This document shows positions 36,163 to 45,779 of a DNA stretch of 64,000 nt, one piece after another; the first letter of the stretch is position 1, and the number at the start of each line of letters is the position of its first letter. The notes below the pieces were generated by a model, which did no database searches, was not told the origin of the DNA, and saw nothing but the letters and a program-made list of their open reading frames with translations. Origin of the DNA: Methylobacterium sp. Leaf125 (GTDB lineage Bacteria; Pseudomonadota; Alphaproteobacteria; Rhizobiales; Beijerinckiaceae); assembly GCF_001423085.1 (NCBI RefSeq), contig NZ_LMNU01000012.1:256698-320697 (forward strand), written 5' to 3'. Both the position numbers and the translations under genes were made by a program.

Positions 36163-37527
36163 CTACGGCGTCGACGGTTCGTCGAGGCCGCCATCGGCCA
36201 GGAACTTCTCGAGCCAGTGGATGTCGTACTCGCCGTTCTGAACATCCGGATTGCGCACCAGGGTCCGGAAGAGCGGCAGCGTGGTGTCGACACCGTCGAC
36301 CACGAACTCGTCGAGGGCGCGACGCAGGCGCATGAGGCATTCGTTGCGCGTGCGTCCGTGCACGATCAGCTTGCCGATCAGAGAGTCGTAGTTCGGCGGA
36401 ATGCGATAGCCCTGGAACACGGCCGAATCCACGCGCACGCCGAGGCCGCCGGGCGGATGGAAGTAGGTGATGAGACCCGGCGAGGGACGGAAGGTCGCCG
36501 GATGCTCGGCATTGATGCGGCACTCGATGGCGTGCCCCTCCACCTTGATCTCGTCCTGCGTCATCGACAAGGGCAGACCGGCGGCGACGCGGATCTGCTC
36601 GTTCACGAGGTCGATGCCGGTGATCATCTCAGTGACGGGATGCTCGACCTGGATGCGCGTGTTCATCTCGATGAAGTAGAACTTCCCGTCCTCGTAGAGG
36701 AACTCCACGGTTCCGGCGCCGAGGTATTGCAGTTCCTGCATCGCGCGGGCGCAGATGCCGCCGATCTCGGCCCGCATGTCGGCGTTGAGGGCCGGCGAGC
36801 CGCCTTCCTCCCAGACCTTCTGGTGCCGACGCTGCAGCGAGCAGTCGCGCTCGGCGAGGTGGACAGCCTTGCCGCGCCCGTCTCCGAGCACCTGAACCTC
36901 GATGTGGCGCGGCTTCTCCAAATACTTTTCCAGGTAGACCGCGTCGTCGCCGAAGGCCGCCTTGGCCTCGGTGCGAGCCATGCCGAGTGCCTGCTCCAGG
37001 TCGGCCTCGGACCGGGCGACCTTCATGCCGCGGCCGCCTCCGCCGGAGGCCGCCTTGACCAGGACCGGGTAGCCAATCTCGGCGGCGATCCGCTTGGCCT
37101 CTTCCGGATCCTCGACACCGCCCTCGGACCCGGGCACGCAGGGAATTCCCAGCCGCTTGGCGGTCCGCTTGGCCTCGATCTTGTCGCCCATGATGCGAAT
37201 GTGCTCCGCCTTGGGGCCGATGAAACCGATATTGTGGTGAGCCAGCACCTCGGCGAAGCGCGCATTCTCGGAGAGGAAGCCGTAGCCCGGATGGACGGCG
37301 TCGGCCCCGGTGATCTCGCAGGCGGCGATGATCGACGGAATGTTCAGGTAGCTGTCGCGCGCCGCCGGCGGGCCGATGCAGACGCTCTCGTCGGCGAGGC
37401 GCACGTGCATGGCATCGGCATCGGCGGTGGAGTGGACCGCCACGGTGGCGATCCCGAGCTCCTTGGCCGCACGCAGGATGCGCAGGGCGATTTCGCCCCG
37501 GTTGGCAATCAGGATCTTGTCGAACAT
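36163..37527 (-). CDS. accC: Acetyl-CoA carboxylase, biotin carboxylase subunit
   Basis: 454 aa from ATG 37527 ([17 protein letters not shown]); a GTG at 37545 overlapping the accB stop is also possible. It carboxylates the biotin on AccB using ATP and bicarbonate, the first step of fatty acid synthesis. ATP-grasp motifs: [14 protein letters not shown] glycine loop, the HIEVQVLGD strand, and the catalytic region [16 protein letters not shown]. Length matches E. coli AccC. It directly follows accB, as in most bacteria. Confidence 0.97.
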   Translation of the reverse strand: MFDKILIANRGEIALRILRAAKELGIATVAVHSTADADAMHVRLADESVCIGPPAARDSYLNIPSIIAACEITGADAVHPGYGFLSENARFAEVLAHHNIGFIGPKAEHIRIMGDKIEAKRTAKRLGIPCVPGSEGGVEDPEEAKRIAAEIGYPVLVKAASGGGGRGMKVARSEADLEQALGMARTEAKAAFGDDAVYLEKYLEKPRHIEVQVLGDGRGKAVHLAERDCSLQRRHQKVWEEGGSPALNADMRAEIGGICARAMQELQYLGAGTVEFLYEDGKFYFIEMNTRIQVEHPVTEMITGIDLVNEQIRVAAGLPLSMTQDEIKVEGHAIECRINAEHPATFRPSPGLITYFHPPGGLGVRVDSAVFQGYRIPPNYDSLIGKLIVHGRTRNECLMRLRRALDEFVVDGVDTTLPLFRTLVRNPDVQNGEYDIHWLEKFLADGGLDEPSTP

Positions 37528-37541
37528 GGGTGCGGCGCTGC

Positions 37542-38042
37542 TCACTCGATGACGAGGAGGGGTTCGCCGAACTCGACCGGCTGGCCGTCCTCGACGAAGA
37601 CGGCGGTGACGGTACCGGCGCGGGGCGCGACGATCTCGTTGAACGTCTTCATCGCCTCGATGAGCAGGAGCTTGTCACCCGCCTCGACCTTCGAGCCGAT
37701 ATCGACGAACAGCTTCGCCTCGGGCGAGGGCCGGCGATACGCGGTGCCCACCATGGGGGAGGGGACCGATCCGGGATGGCCCGCTCCGGCCTTGCGGTCG
37801 AGGCCGCCCCCGGGACCCGCCAGCGGCATCGGAGCGGCGACGGCAGCCATCGCGGGCGCCGGAGCCAGCGCGGGAGCCGCGACCTGCACCTGAACCGCCT
37901 CGATGCGGCGGGCGACGCGGATGCGCAGATCCCCCTTCTCGACCTCGATCTCGCTGAGATCGGTCTCGTTGATGAGCTTGGCGAGCTCGCGGACGAGCTC
38001 CGGATCGAAGGGGTCGTTCTTGGACATCGGCTCCTTGGGCAT
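37542..38042 (-). CDS. accB: Acetyl-CoA carboxylase biotin carboxyl carrier protein
   Basis: 166 aa. The N-terminal BCCP helix region ([20 protein letters not shown]) is followed by an Ala/Pro-rich linker (about 52-95) and the biotinyl domain with [11 protein letters not shown], where Lys132 is biotinylated. Two starts are possible, ATG 38042 and ATG 38027 (MSKNDPFD); the AAGGAG between them is too close to the second to decide. Upstream of accC in the same operon. Confidence 0.96.
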   Translation of the reverse strand: MPKEPMSKNDPFDPELVRELAKLINETDLSEIEVEKGDLRIRVARRIEAVQVQVAAPALAPAPAMAAVAAPMPLAGPGGGLDRKAGAGHPGSVPSPMVGTAYRRPSPEAKLFVDIGSKVEAGDKLLLIEAMKTFNEIVAPRAGTVTAVFVEDGQPVEFGEPLLVIE

Positions 38043-38153
38043 CGGCTCGGTCGTCTTCAGGTCAGGCGGTGAGTGCGGTTCGGGTCGCTGGCGGATGCCA
38101 AGGCCGGGCGAAGCGCGCCCGGCATCGACGACTCGGTTCGGGACGTCGACGGC

Positions 38154-38957
38154 TCAGCAGCTGGCGTGGCCGCACTGGCGCACGTCGCTGATGGTCTTGC
38201 GGATCGGCTCGAGGCCGACCGCGCCGGGAATGATCTCGTCGCCGATGATGAAGGCGGGCGTGCCCGACAGGCCGAGCTTGTCGCCGAGGCCGACATTCTC
38301 CGACAGGGCGGCCTTCACCTCGGGGCCCTGCGCGTCCTTCATCAGCCGGGTGACGTCGAGGCCCATCTCCTTCGCCACGGCCACGGCGCGTTCGCCGTTC
38401 ACCCGGCCTTTGGATTCCAAGAGCTTGGTGTGGAATTCGAAGATCTTGTCGCTCTTGAGCTGCTGCTTGGCCGCGAGCGCGATCTTGCTGGCCTCCAGGG
38501 ACTCGGCGCCCAGCACGGGGAAGTCCTTGAGGACGACCCGCAGCTTCGGATCTCCCTTGATCAGGGCCTGGATGTCGGAGAGCGCCTTGCGGCAATACCC
38601 GCAATTGTAGTCGAAGAACTCGACCAGGGTGACGTCGCCCGTGGGATTGCCCGCGACGACGCCGTGGGGCGAGTTGACCAGAGCCTCGCGGGATTCCTTC
38701 AGGGCCGCCGACTGGGCCAGCTTCTGCGTCTCCTGCTGGCGGCGCTCGCCCTCGGCGATCGCCTCCTGCAGAACCTCGGGGTTCTTCACGAGGTAGTCCT
38801 TGATGATCCCCTCGATCGCCTGACGCTGCGCATCGGTGAAGGCGGCGGCCGGGACGGGCTGGCTCGGGGTGGTCTGCGCCACCGCCGCGCCGGGGGTACC
38901 GGCCAGGATCGAGCCGGCCAAGATCGTGGCGGAGAGCAGGGAACGGAAGGGGGGCAT
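38154..38957 (-). CDS. DsbA-family thiol:disulfide oxidoreductase
   Basis: 267 aa from ATG 38957, preceded by GAGGAC. Signal peptide to about residue 27 (GSILAGTPGAAVAQ). A helical N-terminal extension (about 40-90, ScsC-like and possibly for oligomerisation) precedes the thioredoxin fold with the active site FFDYNCGYCRKAL (Cys119-Gly-Tyr-Cys122) and the cis-proline loop LSGTPAFIIGDE. Two extra cysteines occur at the C-terminus (QCGHASC). Periplasmic; likely a disulfide isomerase or oxidase. It precedes accB with a gap of about 110 bases. Confidence 0.9.
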   Translation of the reverse strand: MPPFRSLLSATILAGSILAGTPGAAVAQTTPSQPVPAAAFTDAQRQAIEGIIKDYLVKNPEVLQEAIAEGERRQQETQKLAQSAALKESREALVNSPHGVVAGNPTGDVTLVEFFDYNCGYCRKALSDIQALIKGDPKLRVVLKDFPVLGAESLEASKIALAAKQQLKSDKIFEFHTKLLESKGRVNGERAVAVAKEMGLDVTRLMKDAQGPEVKAALSENVGLGDKLGLSGTPAFIIGDEIIPGAVGLEPIRKTISDVRQCGHASC

Positions 38958-39121
38958 ACGTCCTCGCGGGGCGGGACCGGTCAGACGTAGGCCGGCCATC
39001 GGGGGTCATGTCGTCGATGCGACATGCGGTTAGCGGTCGGGTTAGGCGTTTTCGCGGCGGGCGGTCAATCACCGAATGGCAGGTTTGGTCCTGGCGGGGC
39101 GCAGCCGCTATGACGAGGTCG

Positions 39122-40300
39122 ATGAGCCAGCCCCTGATCCTCTCCCCGAACCAGCCCTCCGAACGCGCCGCGCGCGTCGCCCCGTTCCTCGCCATGGACG
39201 TGATGTCGGCCGCCGCCGCCCGCGAGGCGCGCGGGGAGGGCGTCGTACACATGGAGGTCGGCCAGCCCTCGGCGCCGGCCCCGCGCGCGGTGATCGCGGC
39301 CGCGCAGGCCGCCCTGGCGACCGGCGCGTTGCCCTACACCCAGGCGCTCGGACTGCCGGCCCTGCGCGAGCGCATCGCGCGCCACTATGCCGAGACCTAC
39401 GGGGTCACGGTCTCGCCGAGCCGGATACTCGTGACGACCGGCTCTTCGGCCGGTTTCGTGCTCGCCTTCCTCGGCCTGTTCGATGCCGGCGCCCGCGTCG
39501 CGGTTCCGCAACCGGGCTACCCGGCCTATCGCAGCCTGCTCAACGCCCTCGACCTCGTCCCGGCGCCCCTGGTGCTGCAGGACGCGGACCGCTTCGCCCC
39601 CACCAGCGCCGCCCTGCGGGCGCTGCACAAGCGGGAGGGCTTATCCGGCATCCTGGTGATGAGCCCGGCCAACCCTTCCGGCACCGTGATCGAGCCGGCG
39701 CGCCTCGCCGACCTCTGTGCCGCGGCCCGCGAGCTCAACCTGCGCTTCATCTCCGACGAGATCTATCACGGGCTCGCCTACGGCGTGCCGACCGAGACGG
39801 CCCTGCGCTACGACGACGAGGCGATCGTCATCAACTCGTTCTCGAAGACCTGGTGCATGACCGGCTGGCGCATCGGCTGGATGGTGGTGCCGGACTGGCT
39901 CGCGCGACCCGTCGAGCGACTGGCACAGAACCTCTACATCTCGGCGCCCTATCTCTCGCAAGTCGCAGCACTGGCGGCCTTCGACGCCGTGGAGGAGGTC
40001 GAGGCGGTGCGCGCGGGCTACGCCGCCAACCGAGCGCTGCTCCTCGACGCCTTCCCGGGGCTAGGCCTCGGCCGGACGCATCCGGCCGACGGGGCCTTCT
40101 ATCTCTACGCCGACGTTGCGAACCTCACCCATGACTCGGTCGCATTCTGCCGCCGCATGCTCGACGAGGCGGGGGTCGCCGCGACGCCGGGTCTGGATTT
40201 CGACGGGCAGGACGGCGGCCACCACGTCCGCTTCTCGTTCGCCGGCTCGAACGCCGATTGCGTCGATGCGGTGCGGCGCCTCAAGGCTTGGCTGCGCTGA
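39122..40300 (+). CDS. PLP-dependent aminotransferase, class I/II
   Basis: 392 aa from ATG 39122 (GAGG just upstream; an in-frame ATG at 39110 is also possible). Fold-type I aminotransferase: PLP-phosphate region TTGSSAGFVLAF, aromatic/proline segment QPGYPAYRS, MSPANPSGTVI, the Asp-containing FISDEIYHGLAYG, and the Schiff-base lysine Lys242 in NSFSKTWCMTGWRIGW. The C-terminal Arg region HHVRFSFAGS binds the substrate carboxylate. Amino donor and acceptor cannot be specified. Confidence 0.92.
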   Translation: MSQPLILSPNQPSERAARVAPFLAMDVMSAAAAREARGEGVVHMEVGQPSAPAPRAVIAAAQAALATGALPYTQALGLPALRERIARHYAETYGVTVSPSRILVTTGSSAGFVLAFLGLFDAGARVAVPQPGYPAYRSLLNALDLVPAPLVLQDADRFAPTSAALRALHKREGLSGILVMSPANPSGTVIEPARLADLCAAARELNLRFISDEIYHGLAYGVPTETALRYDDEAIVINSFSKTWCMTGWRIGWMVVPDWLARPVERLAQNLYISAPYLSQVAALAAFDAVEEVEAVRAGYAANRALLLDAFPGLGLGRTHPADGAFYLYADVANLTHDSVAFCRRMLDEAGVAATPGLDFDGQDGGHHVRFSFAGSNADCVDAVRRLKAWLR

Positions 40301-40309
40301 AACGCGAAA

Positions 40310-40334
40310 CGGGGTGGGCTCGACACCCACCCCG
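40310..40334. terminator. Hairpin between convergent aminotransferase and rne genes
   Basis: CGGGGTGGG pairs with CCCACCCCG around a 7-base loop, nine bases after the aminotransferase stop and 25 bases from the rne stop. On the minus strand it is followed by TTTCGCGTTTC. Probably bidirectional. Confidence 0.65.
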
Positions 40335-40358
40335 CTCGCATTCATCCGTTGCGGACGA

Positions 40359-43300
40359 TCACTCGCCCGTCAGGGCCGCCTTGGTCCGGGACCACCAGCC
40401 GGCCCGCTTGGGACGATCCGGATCGGACGGGGGCGTGAGCACCACCGCCACCGGCTCGGGCACCGGCTTCGGCGCAGGCGCCGGCTCCATCGTCCGAGGG
40501 GCTTCGGCCTGCGGCTCCATCGCCACCGGCGCTTCCAGGGCGACCGGCGCCGCAGTCTCGGTTGCCGCGGGCGACACCGCTTCGGACACAGCCGCGGCAC
40601 TCACCGGCTCCTCGCCGCCGAGGAACGCGGATGGGGCGTCGGCGGCCCCTTCGTCGCGCTCGACCGAAGCGACCGGCCGATCGTCCATGGACGGCTCATC
40701 ACCGCTCTGGTGGGCAGGGTCCTGATGCTCCGACCCATGGCCGCCGGCCTCCTGGCCAGCCCCCTCGCCGTCGCGTCCACGACCGTCGCGGTCACGACCC
40801 CGGCCGCCGCGGCGACCCCGACGGCGGCGGCGGCCGCTGCCATCCTCGTCGCCGGACGCGGGGTTCTCAGCGGATGCCACCGTCTCGTCGCCCTCGGCCT
40901 GCACGGCGATGTCCTCCGACTCCTCGCCGTCGCCCTCGCCGTCCTCGTCGCCCTCCGAGGCCGACTCGCCCCCGGTCTGCTCGCCTGCGTCCTGGCGACC
41001 ACCCCGACGACGGCGACGACGGCGACGTCCACCGCGGCCCTCGCCGCCATCGGCGGCCTTCTCACGCGTCTCCTCGGCAGAAGCTCCGGCCTCGGACTCC
41101 TCGGTCTCGGCCTCAGCCTCGACGGTCTCCTCCTCGATCTCAGGATCGAAATCCTCCTCGGGCTCCAGGGCCGAGTTGATCGCCACGGCGCGCACGCCCG
41201 TCACCGGCCCCTCGGCACGGACCGCGGGCTCGCCGCGGTCCAGCTGGAAGGCGGAGGTGGCGGCGAGGCGCTCGTCGGCGGCGATGGTCAGGGAGACGCC
41301 GAAGCGGACTTCGAGCTCGCGCAGGTGCGCCCGCTTCTGGTTCAGAATGTAGAGCGCCACCTCCGTGCGGGTGCGCAGGATGAGGTTGTGGGTCGTGCTC
41401 TTGAGAAGCGACTCCTCGATCGCCCGCAGAATCTGCAGCGCCACCGAAGAGGTCGCGCGCACGTAGCCCGAGCCGCCGCAATGGGTGCAGGGCAGGGACG
41501 AGCTCTCCAGCATGCCGGTGCGGATGCGCTGGCGGCTCATCTCCAGGAGGCCGAAGGGCGAGATCCGGCCGACCTGGATGCGGGCGCGGTCGTTCTTCAG
41601 GCACTCGTTGAGCTTCTTCTCGACGGCGCGATTGTTGCGCTTCTCCTCCATGTCGATGAAGTCGATCACGACGAGGCCGGCAAGATCGCGCAGGCGCAGC
41701 TGGCGGGCGACCTCCTCGGCCGCCTCCAGGTTGGTGCGCAGGGCGGTGTCCTCGATGTCATGCTCGCGGGTGGAGCGCCCCGAGTTGACGTCGATGGAGA
41801 CGAGGGCTTCCGTCGGGTTGATGACGAGGTAGCCGCCCGATTTCAGGGTGACGTGGGTGGAGAACATCGCGTCGAGTTGCTGCTCGACCCCGTAGCGCGC
41901 GAAGATCGGCGTCGAGTCCCGATAGGGCTGCACCACCTTCGACTGGCCCGGCATCAGCATGCGCATGAAGTCGCGGGCCTCGCGATAGGCCTCGTCGCCC
42001 GCCACCAGAATGTCGTCGATGTCCTTGTTGTAGAGGTCGCGGATGGCGCGCTTGATGAGCGAGCCTTCCTCGTAGACCAGGGCCGGCGCGGAGGAAGACA
42101 GCGTCAGCTCGCGCACGCTCTCCCACAGGCGCATCAGGTACTCGAAGTCGCGCTTGATCTCGGGCTTGGTGCGCGAGGCACCGGCCGTGCGCAGGATGAC
42201 GCCCATGCCTTCCGGCACCTCCAGGTCCTGGGCGACTTCCTTCAGGCGCTTGCGGTCGGCAGCCGAGGTGATCTTGCGGGAGATGCCGCCGCCACGGCCG
42301 GTGTTCGGCATCAGCACCGAGTAGCGGCCCGCCAGGGACAGGTAGGTGGTCAGCGCCGCGCCCTTGGTGCCGCGCTCTTCCTTGACGACCTGCACCAGGA
42401 TGATCTGGCGGCGCTTGATGACTTCCTGGATCTTGTAATGGCGACGATAGGTGCGCGGGCGCTCCGGGATCTCGGCCAGGGCATCGCCGCCGACCTGAGC
42501 GATCTTCTGCGGCCGTTCGCCGTCCTCGCCCTCGCTCTCCTCGTCGTCTTCCTCGTCATCCTCGTCGGAATCGTCGTCGTCCTCCTCGGACTCGTCGTCC
42601 GAATCGTCGTCCTCCGAATCCTCGTCGCTCTCGTCCGCATCGTCCTCCTCGGACTCGTCCTCGGACGTGGTCTCGGTGACGGGTGCGTCATCCTCGGAAG
42701 CGACAGCTTCGCCCATGGGCGCGGCTTCCAGCGCCAGCTCGGCAGCCGGCTCGACCGGTGCCTCGGCGGTCGCGCCGACAGGACCCGCCTCGTCGCGGGA
42801 CTGGCCTTCCGGCGCGGACGGCTCGGCGCCCTCGGAGGTCTCGCCGCTCGCCAGGGCGGCCTGCGGCAGATCGGCGGATTCGTCGCTGCCGGGCAGGATC
42901 GCCGGCGACGCGTTTCCGAGGCCACCCTCGAGCAGCGCGTCGGAGATGCCGATCGCCGGATCGTTGGACGGGGTGGCGTCGAACGAGGTCGCGTCGAAGG
43001 AGGTCTCACCGGTGGAGAACGCGGCGTCGTGCGCCTCGCCGGGCGTCGGTGCGCCGACGTCCTCGGACGTCACGGTCTCGGACGTCCGGGCCTTCTTGGC
43101 GGAGGTCCCATCGCGACGGCCACGCGAGCGGCGGCGGGGCTTGCGCTCCTCGCGCTCCCGGTGCTCCTCGGCCTCGCGGGCCTCGTCCTCGAGCAGGGCC
43201 TGACGGTCCGCGAGGGGGATCTGGTAGTAGTCCGGGTGGATCTCGCTGAAGGCGAGGAAGCCGTGGCGGTTGCCGCCGTACTCGATGAAGGCGGCCTGGA

Positions 43301-43466
43301 GCGAGGGCTCCACGCGGGTCACCTTGGCGAGATAGATATTGCCGCGAAGCTGGCGCCTGTTGGCGGCCTCGAAGTCGAATTCCTCGACTCTAGACCCGTG
43401 AACCGTGACGACCCGGGTCTCCTCCGGGTGCATCGCGTCGATGAGCATCTTGTTGTTGTTGGCCAT
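40359..43466 (-). CDS. rne: Ribonuclease E/G with acidic insert in the S1 domain
   Basis: 1035 aa from ATG 43466 (MANNNKMLIDAMHPEETRV). Endoribonuclease for mRNA decay and rRNA processing. The S1 domain is split: strands at about 38-85 (GNIYLAKVTRVEPSLQAAF) and resumption near 335 are separated by a 220-residue insert with a basic part (about 105-127) and a run of Asp/Glu/Ser (about 258-316). The catalytic DNase I-like domain has VSIDVNSG and VVIDFIDM aspartates. The Zn-link is LPCTHCGGSGY. The C-terminal 330 residues are disordered, with Arg/Gly-rich RNA-binding clusters and acidic Ala/Pro stretches, and would scaffold a degradosome. Confidence 0.96.
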   Translation of the reverse strand: MANNNKMLIDAMHPEETRVVTVHGSRVEEFDFEAANRRQLRGNIYLAKVTRVEPSLQAAFIEYGGNRHGFLAFSEIHPDYYQIPLADRQALLEDEAREAEEHREREERKPRRRSRGRRDGTSAKKARTSETVTSEDVGAPTPGEAHDAAFSTGETSFDATSFDATPSNDPAIGISDALLEGGLGNASPAILPGSDESADLPQAALASGETSEGAEPSAPEGQSRDEAGPVGATAEAPVEPAAELALEAAPMGEAVASEDDAPVTETTSEDESEEDDADESDEDSEDDDSDDESEEDDDDSDEDDEEDDEESEGEDGERPQKIAQVGGDALAEIPERPRTYRRHYKIQEVIKRRQIILVQVVKEERGTKGAALTTYLSLAGRYSVLMPNTGRGGGISRKITSAADRKRLKEVAQDLEVPEGMGVILRTAGASRTKPEIKRDFEYLMRLWESVRELTLSSSAPALVYEEGSLIKRAIRDLYNKDIDDILVAGDEAYREARDFMRMLMPGQSKVVQPYRDSTPIFARYGVEQQLDAMFSTHVTLKSGGYLVINPTEALVSIDVNSGRSTREHDIEDTALRTNLEAAEEVARQLRLRDLAGLVVIDFIDMEEKRNNRAVEKKLNECLKNDRARIQVGRISPFGLLEMSRQRIRTGMLESSSLPCTHCGGSGYVRATSSVALQILRAIEESLLKSTTHNLILRTRTEVALYILNQKRAHLRELEVRFGVSLTIAADERLAATSAFQLDRGEPAVRAEGPVTGVRAVAINSALEPEEDFDPEIEEETVEAEAETEESEAGASAEETREKAADGGEGRGGRRRRRRRRGGRQDAGEQTGGESASEGDEDGEGDGEESEDIAVQAEGDETVASAENPASGDEDGSGRRRRRGRRGGRGRDRDGRGRDGEGAGQEAGGHGSEHQDPAHQSGDEPSMDDRPVASVERDEGAADAPSAFLGGEEPVSAAAVSEAVSPAATETAAPVALEAPVAMEPQAEAPRTMEPAPAPKPVPEPVAVVLTPPSDPDRPKRAGWWSRTKAALTGE

Positions 43467-44260
43467 GACGAACTTTCGACATGGCGGTCGACGTCGTTCT
43501 CCTCGAACCGCGCGGTCCCGATGGGGCACCAACCGGTCCGGGCGCTATGGCCCAGCGGATCGGTGCCCGTGACGACCCGGGGAAGGGGGTCGCGGAAGCT
43601 GTGGGGAAGGGATTGCCGCCAACCGCCGTTGGGCGCCGGATCTCGGCGCGCGTGGGGTTGATCCTGGCCAGGGTCGACGAGAAGGCGCCGCCACGCGAAA
43701 CGCGCAGGCGTTGAACACGAGCAACGGCAACCGATGCTGTGTGTCCGCTCATTCTCTCCCTGACCTCGCGAAGACTGTATGGGCCCATCCGAGGACAGGC
43801 CGGCATGTGCAGAACGATGCGGCGGCCGAAAAGGCCACCGAATGAACCGACTCCCACCCGGCCTTGCTATGCCGCCATGTCTGACGCGGGGAACCGACTG
43901 CGAAGGCGACTCGACGCAATGCCGAACCGCGCCCGCGGGCCGCGGAGCAAACCGCACGGCACCGGGAAGGGGACCGTATCATTACAGAGCGTCGCGACGT
44001 TTTGGCAAGGTCCTTAATCGTTGATCGGCCGCCGCGACCTGACATGCCCACACTGGACCTCGGCCCAGGGATCGCCCCGGCGACGGCTGCGACGGGCCCT
44101 GTCGCCCGCGGGACACAAGCGGCGGCGAAGTGGAGCGCAGCCTTTGAGGAACGGTTAACCATCCCGTCGGTATCCCGTAGAGGCTGGCGGACGCCATAGC
44201 CCGCTCGCGGACACGCTCCCCCGGGGCGTGACCGTGCTCACGGGGATGATTGCCGGAACG
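43467..44260. other. Long divergent intergenic region between rne and amiC
   Basis: About 790 bases. RNase E genes often have long autoregulatory 5' leaders, and the length is compatible with that, but I could not identify conserved leader hairpins. No supported gene. Confidence 0.4.
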
Positions 44261-45544
44261 ATGCCGAGACGCGCCCGCCTTCTCCGCTCCGTCCTTCTCG
44301 CGCTGGCCTGCGCCGGAGCGATCCCGTTCGTCGGGACCGGCGCACGGGCACAGGACACCGACAAGGCTCATGGCACCGCCTCCCAGGCCGCCGTCGCCAT
44401 CGCGGCGGACCTCGCGACGAGCAGCGGCACCACGAAGCTGACCCTGACCCTCTCGAAGGTCATCGACGCGAAGGCTTTCGTGATGGAGCGTCCCGATCGA
44501 GCGGTCATCGATCTGGCCGAAGTGAATTTCCAGCTCGGACCGGAAACCGGCCGGAAGCGCGACGGCGTGGTCGCCTCCTTCCGCTACGGGCTCTTCGCCC
44601 CGGGACGGTCGCGCATCGTCGTCGACCTCGCCCAGCCGGCGACGGTCGGCCGGATCGAGACCGTGACGCGACCGCGCGACGGCGCCGTGCTGCTCAGCAT
44701 CGAGTTCCAGCGCAGCGATCGTGAAGGCTTCCGCCGCGCCTCGGTGGCGAGCGATCCGGCACCGGCCCAGCGCAAGGTCGCGACCCTCCCGGAACCGACG
44801 GACGCCCGCCCCCTGATCATGGTCGATGCCGGCCACGGCGGCACCGATCCCGGCGCCATCGCGGCCACCGGCGTCTTCGAGAAGGACATCGTGTTCGGCT
44901 TCGCCCAGGCCCTGGTGACCCGCCTCGAATCCAGTGGCCGCTATCGGGTGCGGATGACCCGGGATCGTGACGTCTTCGTGCCGCTCTCGGAGCGCGTCCG
45001 CCTGGCCCGCGAGGCGAAGGCCGACCTCTTCGTCTCGATCCATGCGGACTCGATCTCGTCGGCCCCGCAGGTGCGCGGTGCCACCATCTACACGGGCTCC
45101 GAGAAGGCCACCGACGCCGAATCGGCCAAGCTCGCCGAGCGCGAGAACCGCGCCGACGCGGCGGCCGGCACTGAATCGAACGAGGGCCCCGGCCATGTCG
45201 CCGACATCCTCCAGGAACTCACCTTGCGCGAGACCCGGACGTTCTCGTCGGGGTTCGCCAAGCGGCTGATGACCCATCTCGGTCCGGTCATGGAGATGAG
45301 CGCCAAGCCCCACCGCGAGGCCGGCTTCCAGGTTCTTCGCTCGCCCGACGTTCCCTCGGTGCTGGTGGAACTCGGCTACCTGTCCAGCAAGCACGATCTC
45401 GACCTGCTGCAATCGGAGGGTTGGCGCGCCGAGGTGACCGGGGGCATGGCCAAGGCGATCGATGCGTTCTTCGGCAGCCGGACGTCGCTGACTCGTCCGC
45501 AGCCGCCCCGTCGCTCGGCCGCAATCGCCCCAGTTTCACCATAG
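44261..45544 (+). CDS. amiC: N-acetylmuramoyl-L-alanine amidase with AMIN domain
   Basis: 427 aa from ATG 44261; the frame also has ATG 44246 and GTG 44228. The signal peptide (VLLALACAGAIPFVGTGARAQ) routes it to the periplasm. An AMIN domain at about 50-150 binds peptidoglycan or divisome sites. The amidase_3 domain (about 175-400) has Zn ligands in MVDAGHGGTDPG (His), the EKD Glu and VSIHADS (His), plus the catalytic Glu in SVLVELGYLSSKHD. It cleaves the amide bond between MurNAc and the stem peptide during cell separation. Upstream of the PBP1a gene and probably co-transcribed. Confidence 0.93.
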   Translation: MPRRARLLRSVLLALACAGAIPFVGTGARAQDTDKAHGTASQAAVAIAADLATSSGTTKLTLTLSKVIDAKAFVMERPDRAVIDLAEVNFQLGPETGRKRDGVVASFRYGLFAPGRSRIVVDLAQPATVGRIETVTRPRDGAVLLSIEFQRSDREGFRRASVASDPAPAQRKVATLPEPTDARPLIMVDAGHGGTDPGAIAATGVFEKDIVFGFAQALVTRLESSGRYRVRMTRDRDVFVPLSERVRLAREAKADLFVSIHADSISSAPQVRGATIYTGSEKATDAESAKLAERENRADAAAGTESNEGPGHVADILQELTLRETRTFSSGFAKRLMTHLGPVMEMSAKPHREAGFQVLRSPDVPSVLVELGYLSSKHDLDLLQSEGWRAEVTGGMAKAIDAFFGSRTSLTRPQPPRRSAAIAPVSP

Positions 45545-45779
45545 AATGCGTGTGAAACCGGGGCTCACAGCGCTCCGGTCACACCGATGCCGATGGTCTC
45601 GGCAGGATTGATCGCGGCGCGCTTGAGCGAACGCCGCCGACATCGTGGGCTCGACCGCATTTCACGCGGCGGGACTCTTGCATTTCGGAATGGGACACGG
45701 TCCGAAGAGGCACGCGCCATCATGGCGGGTGCTGTCGCGGCCGGCCGGCGGCGGTGGATCATCGACGGACGGGACCCGG

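Noticed and set aside
35668..37893. A 741-codon plus-strand frame across accC
   Set aside because: Antisense shadow of accC and the small secreted protein gene.
40116..43661. A 1181-codon plus-strand frame opposite rne
   Set aside because: Shadow frame. The minus strand has the full RNase E motif set. Repetitive hydrophobic sequence arises from the reverse complement of the acidic repeats.
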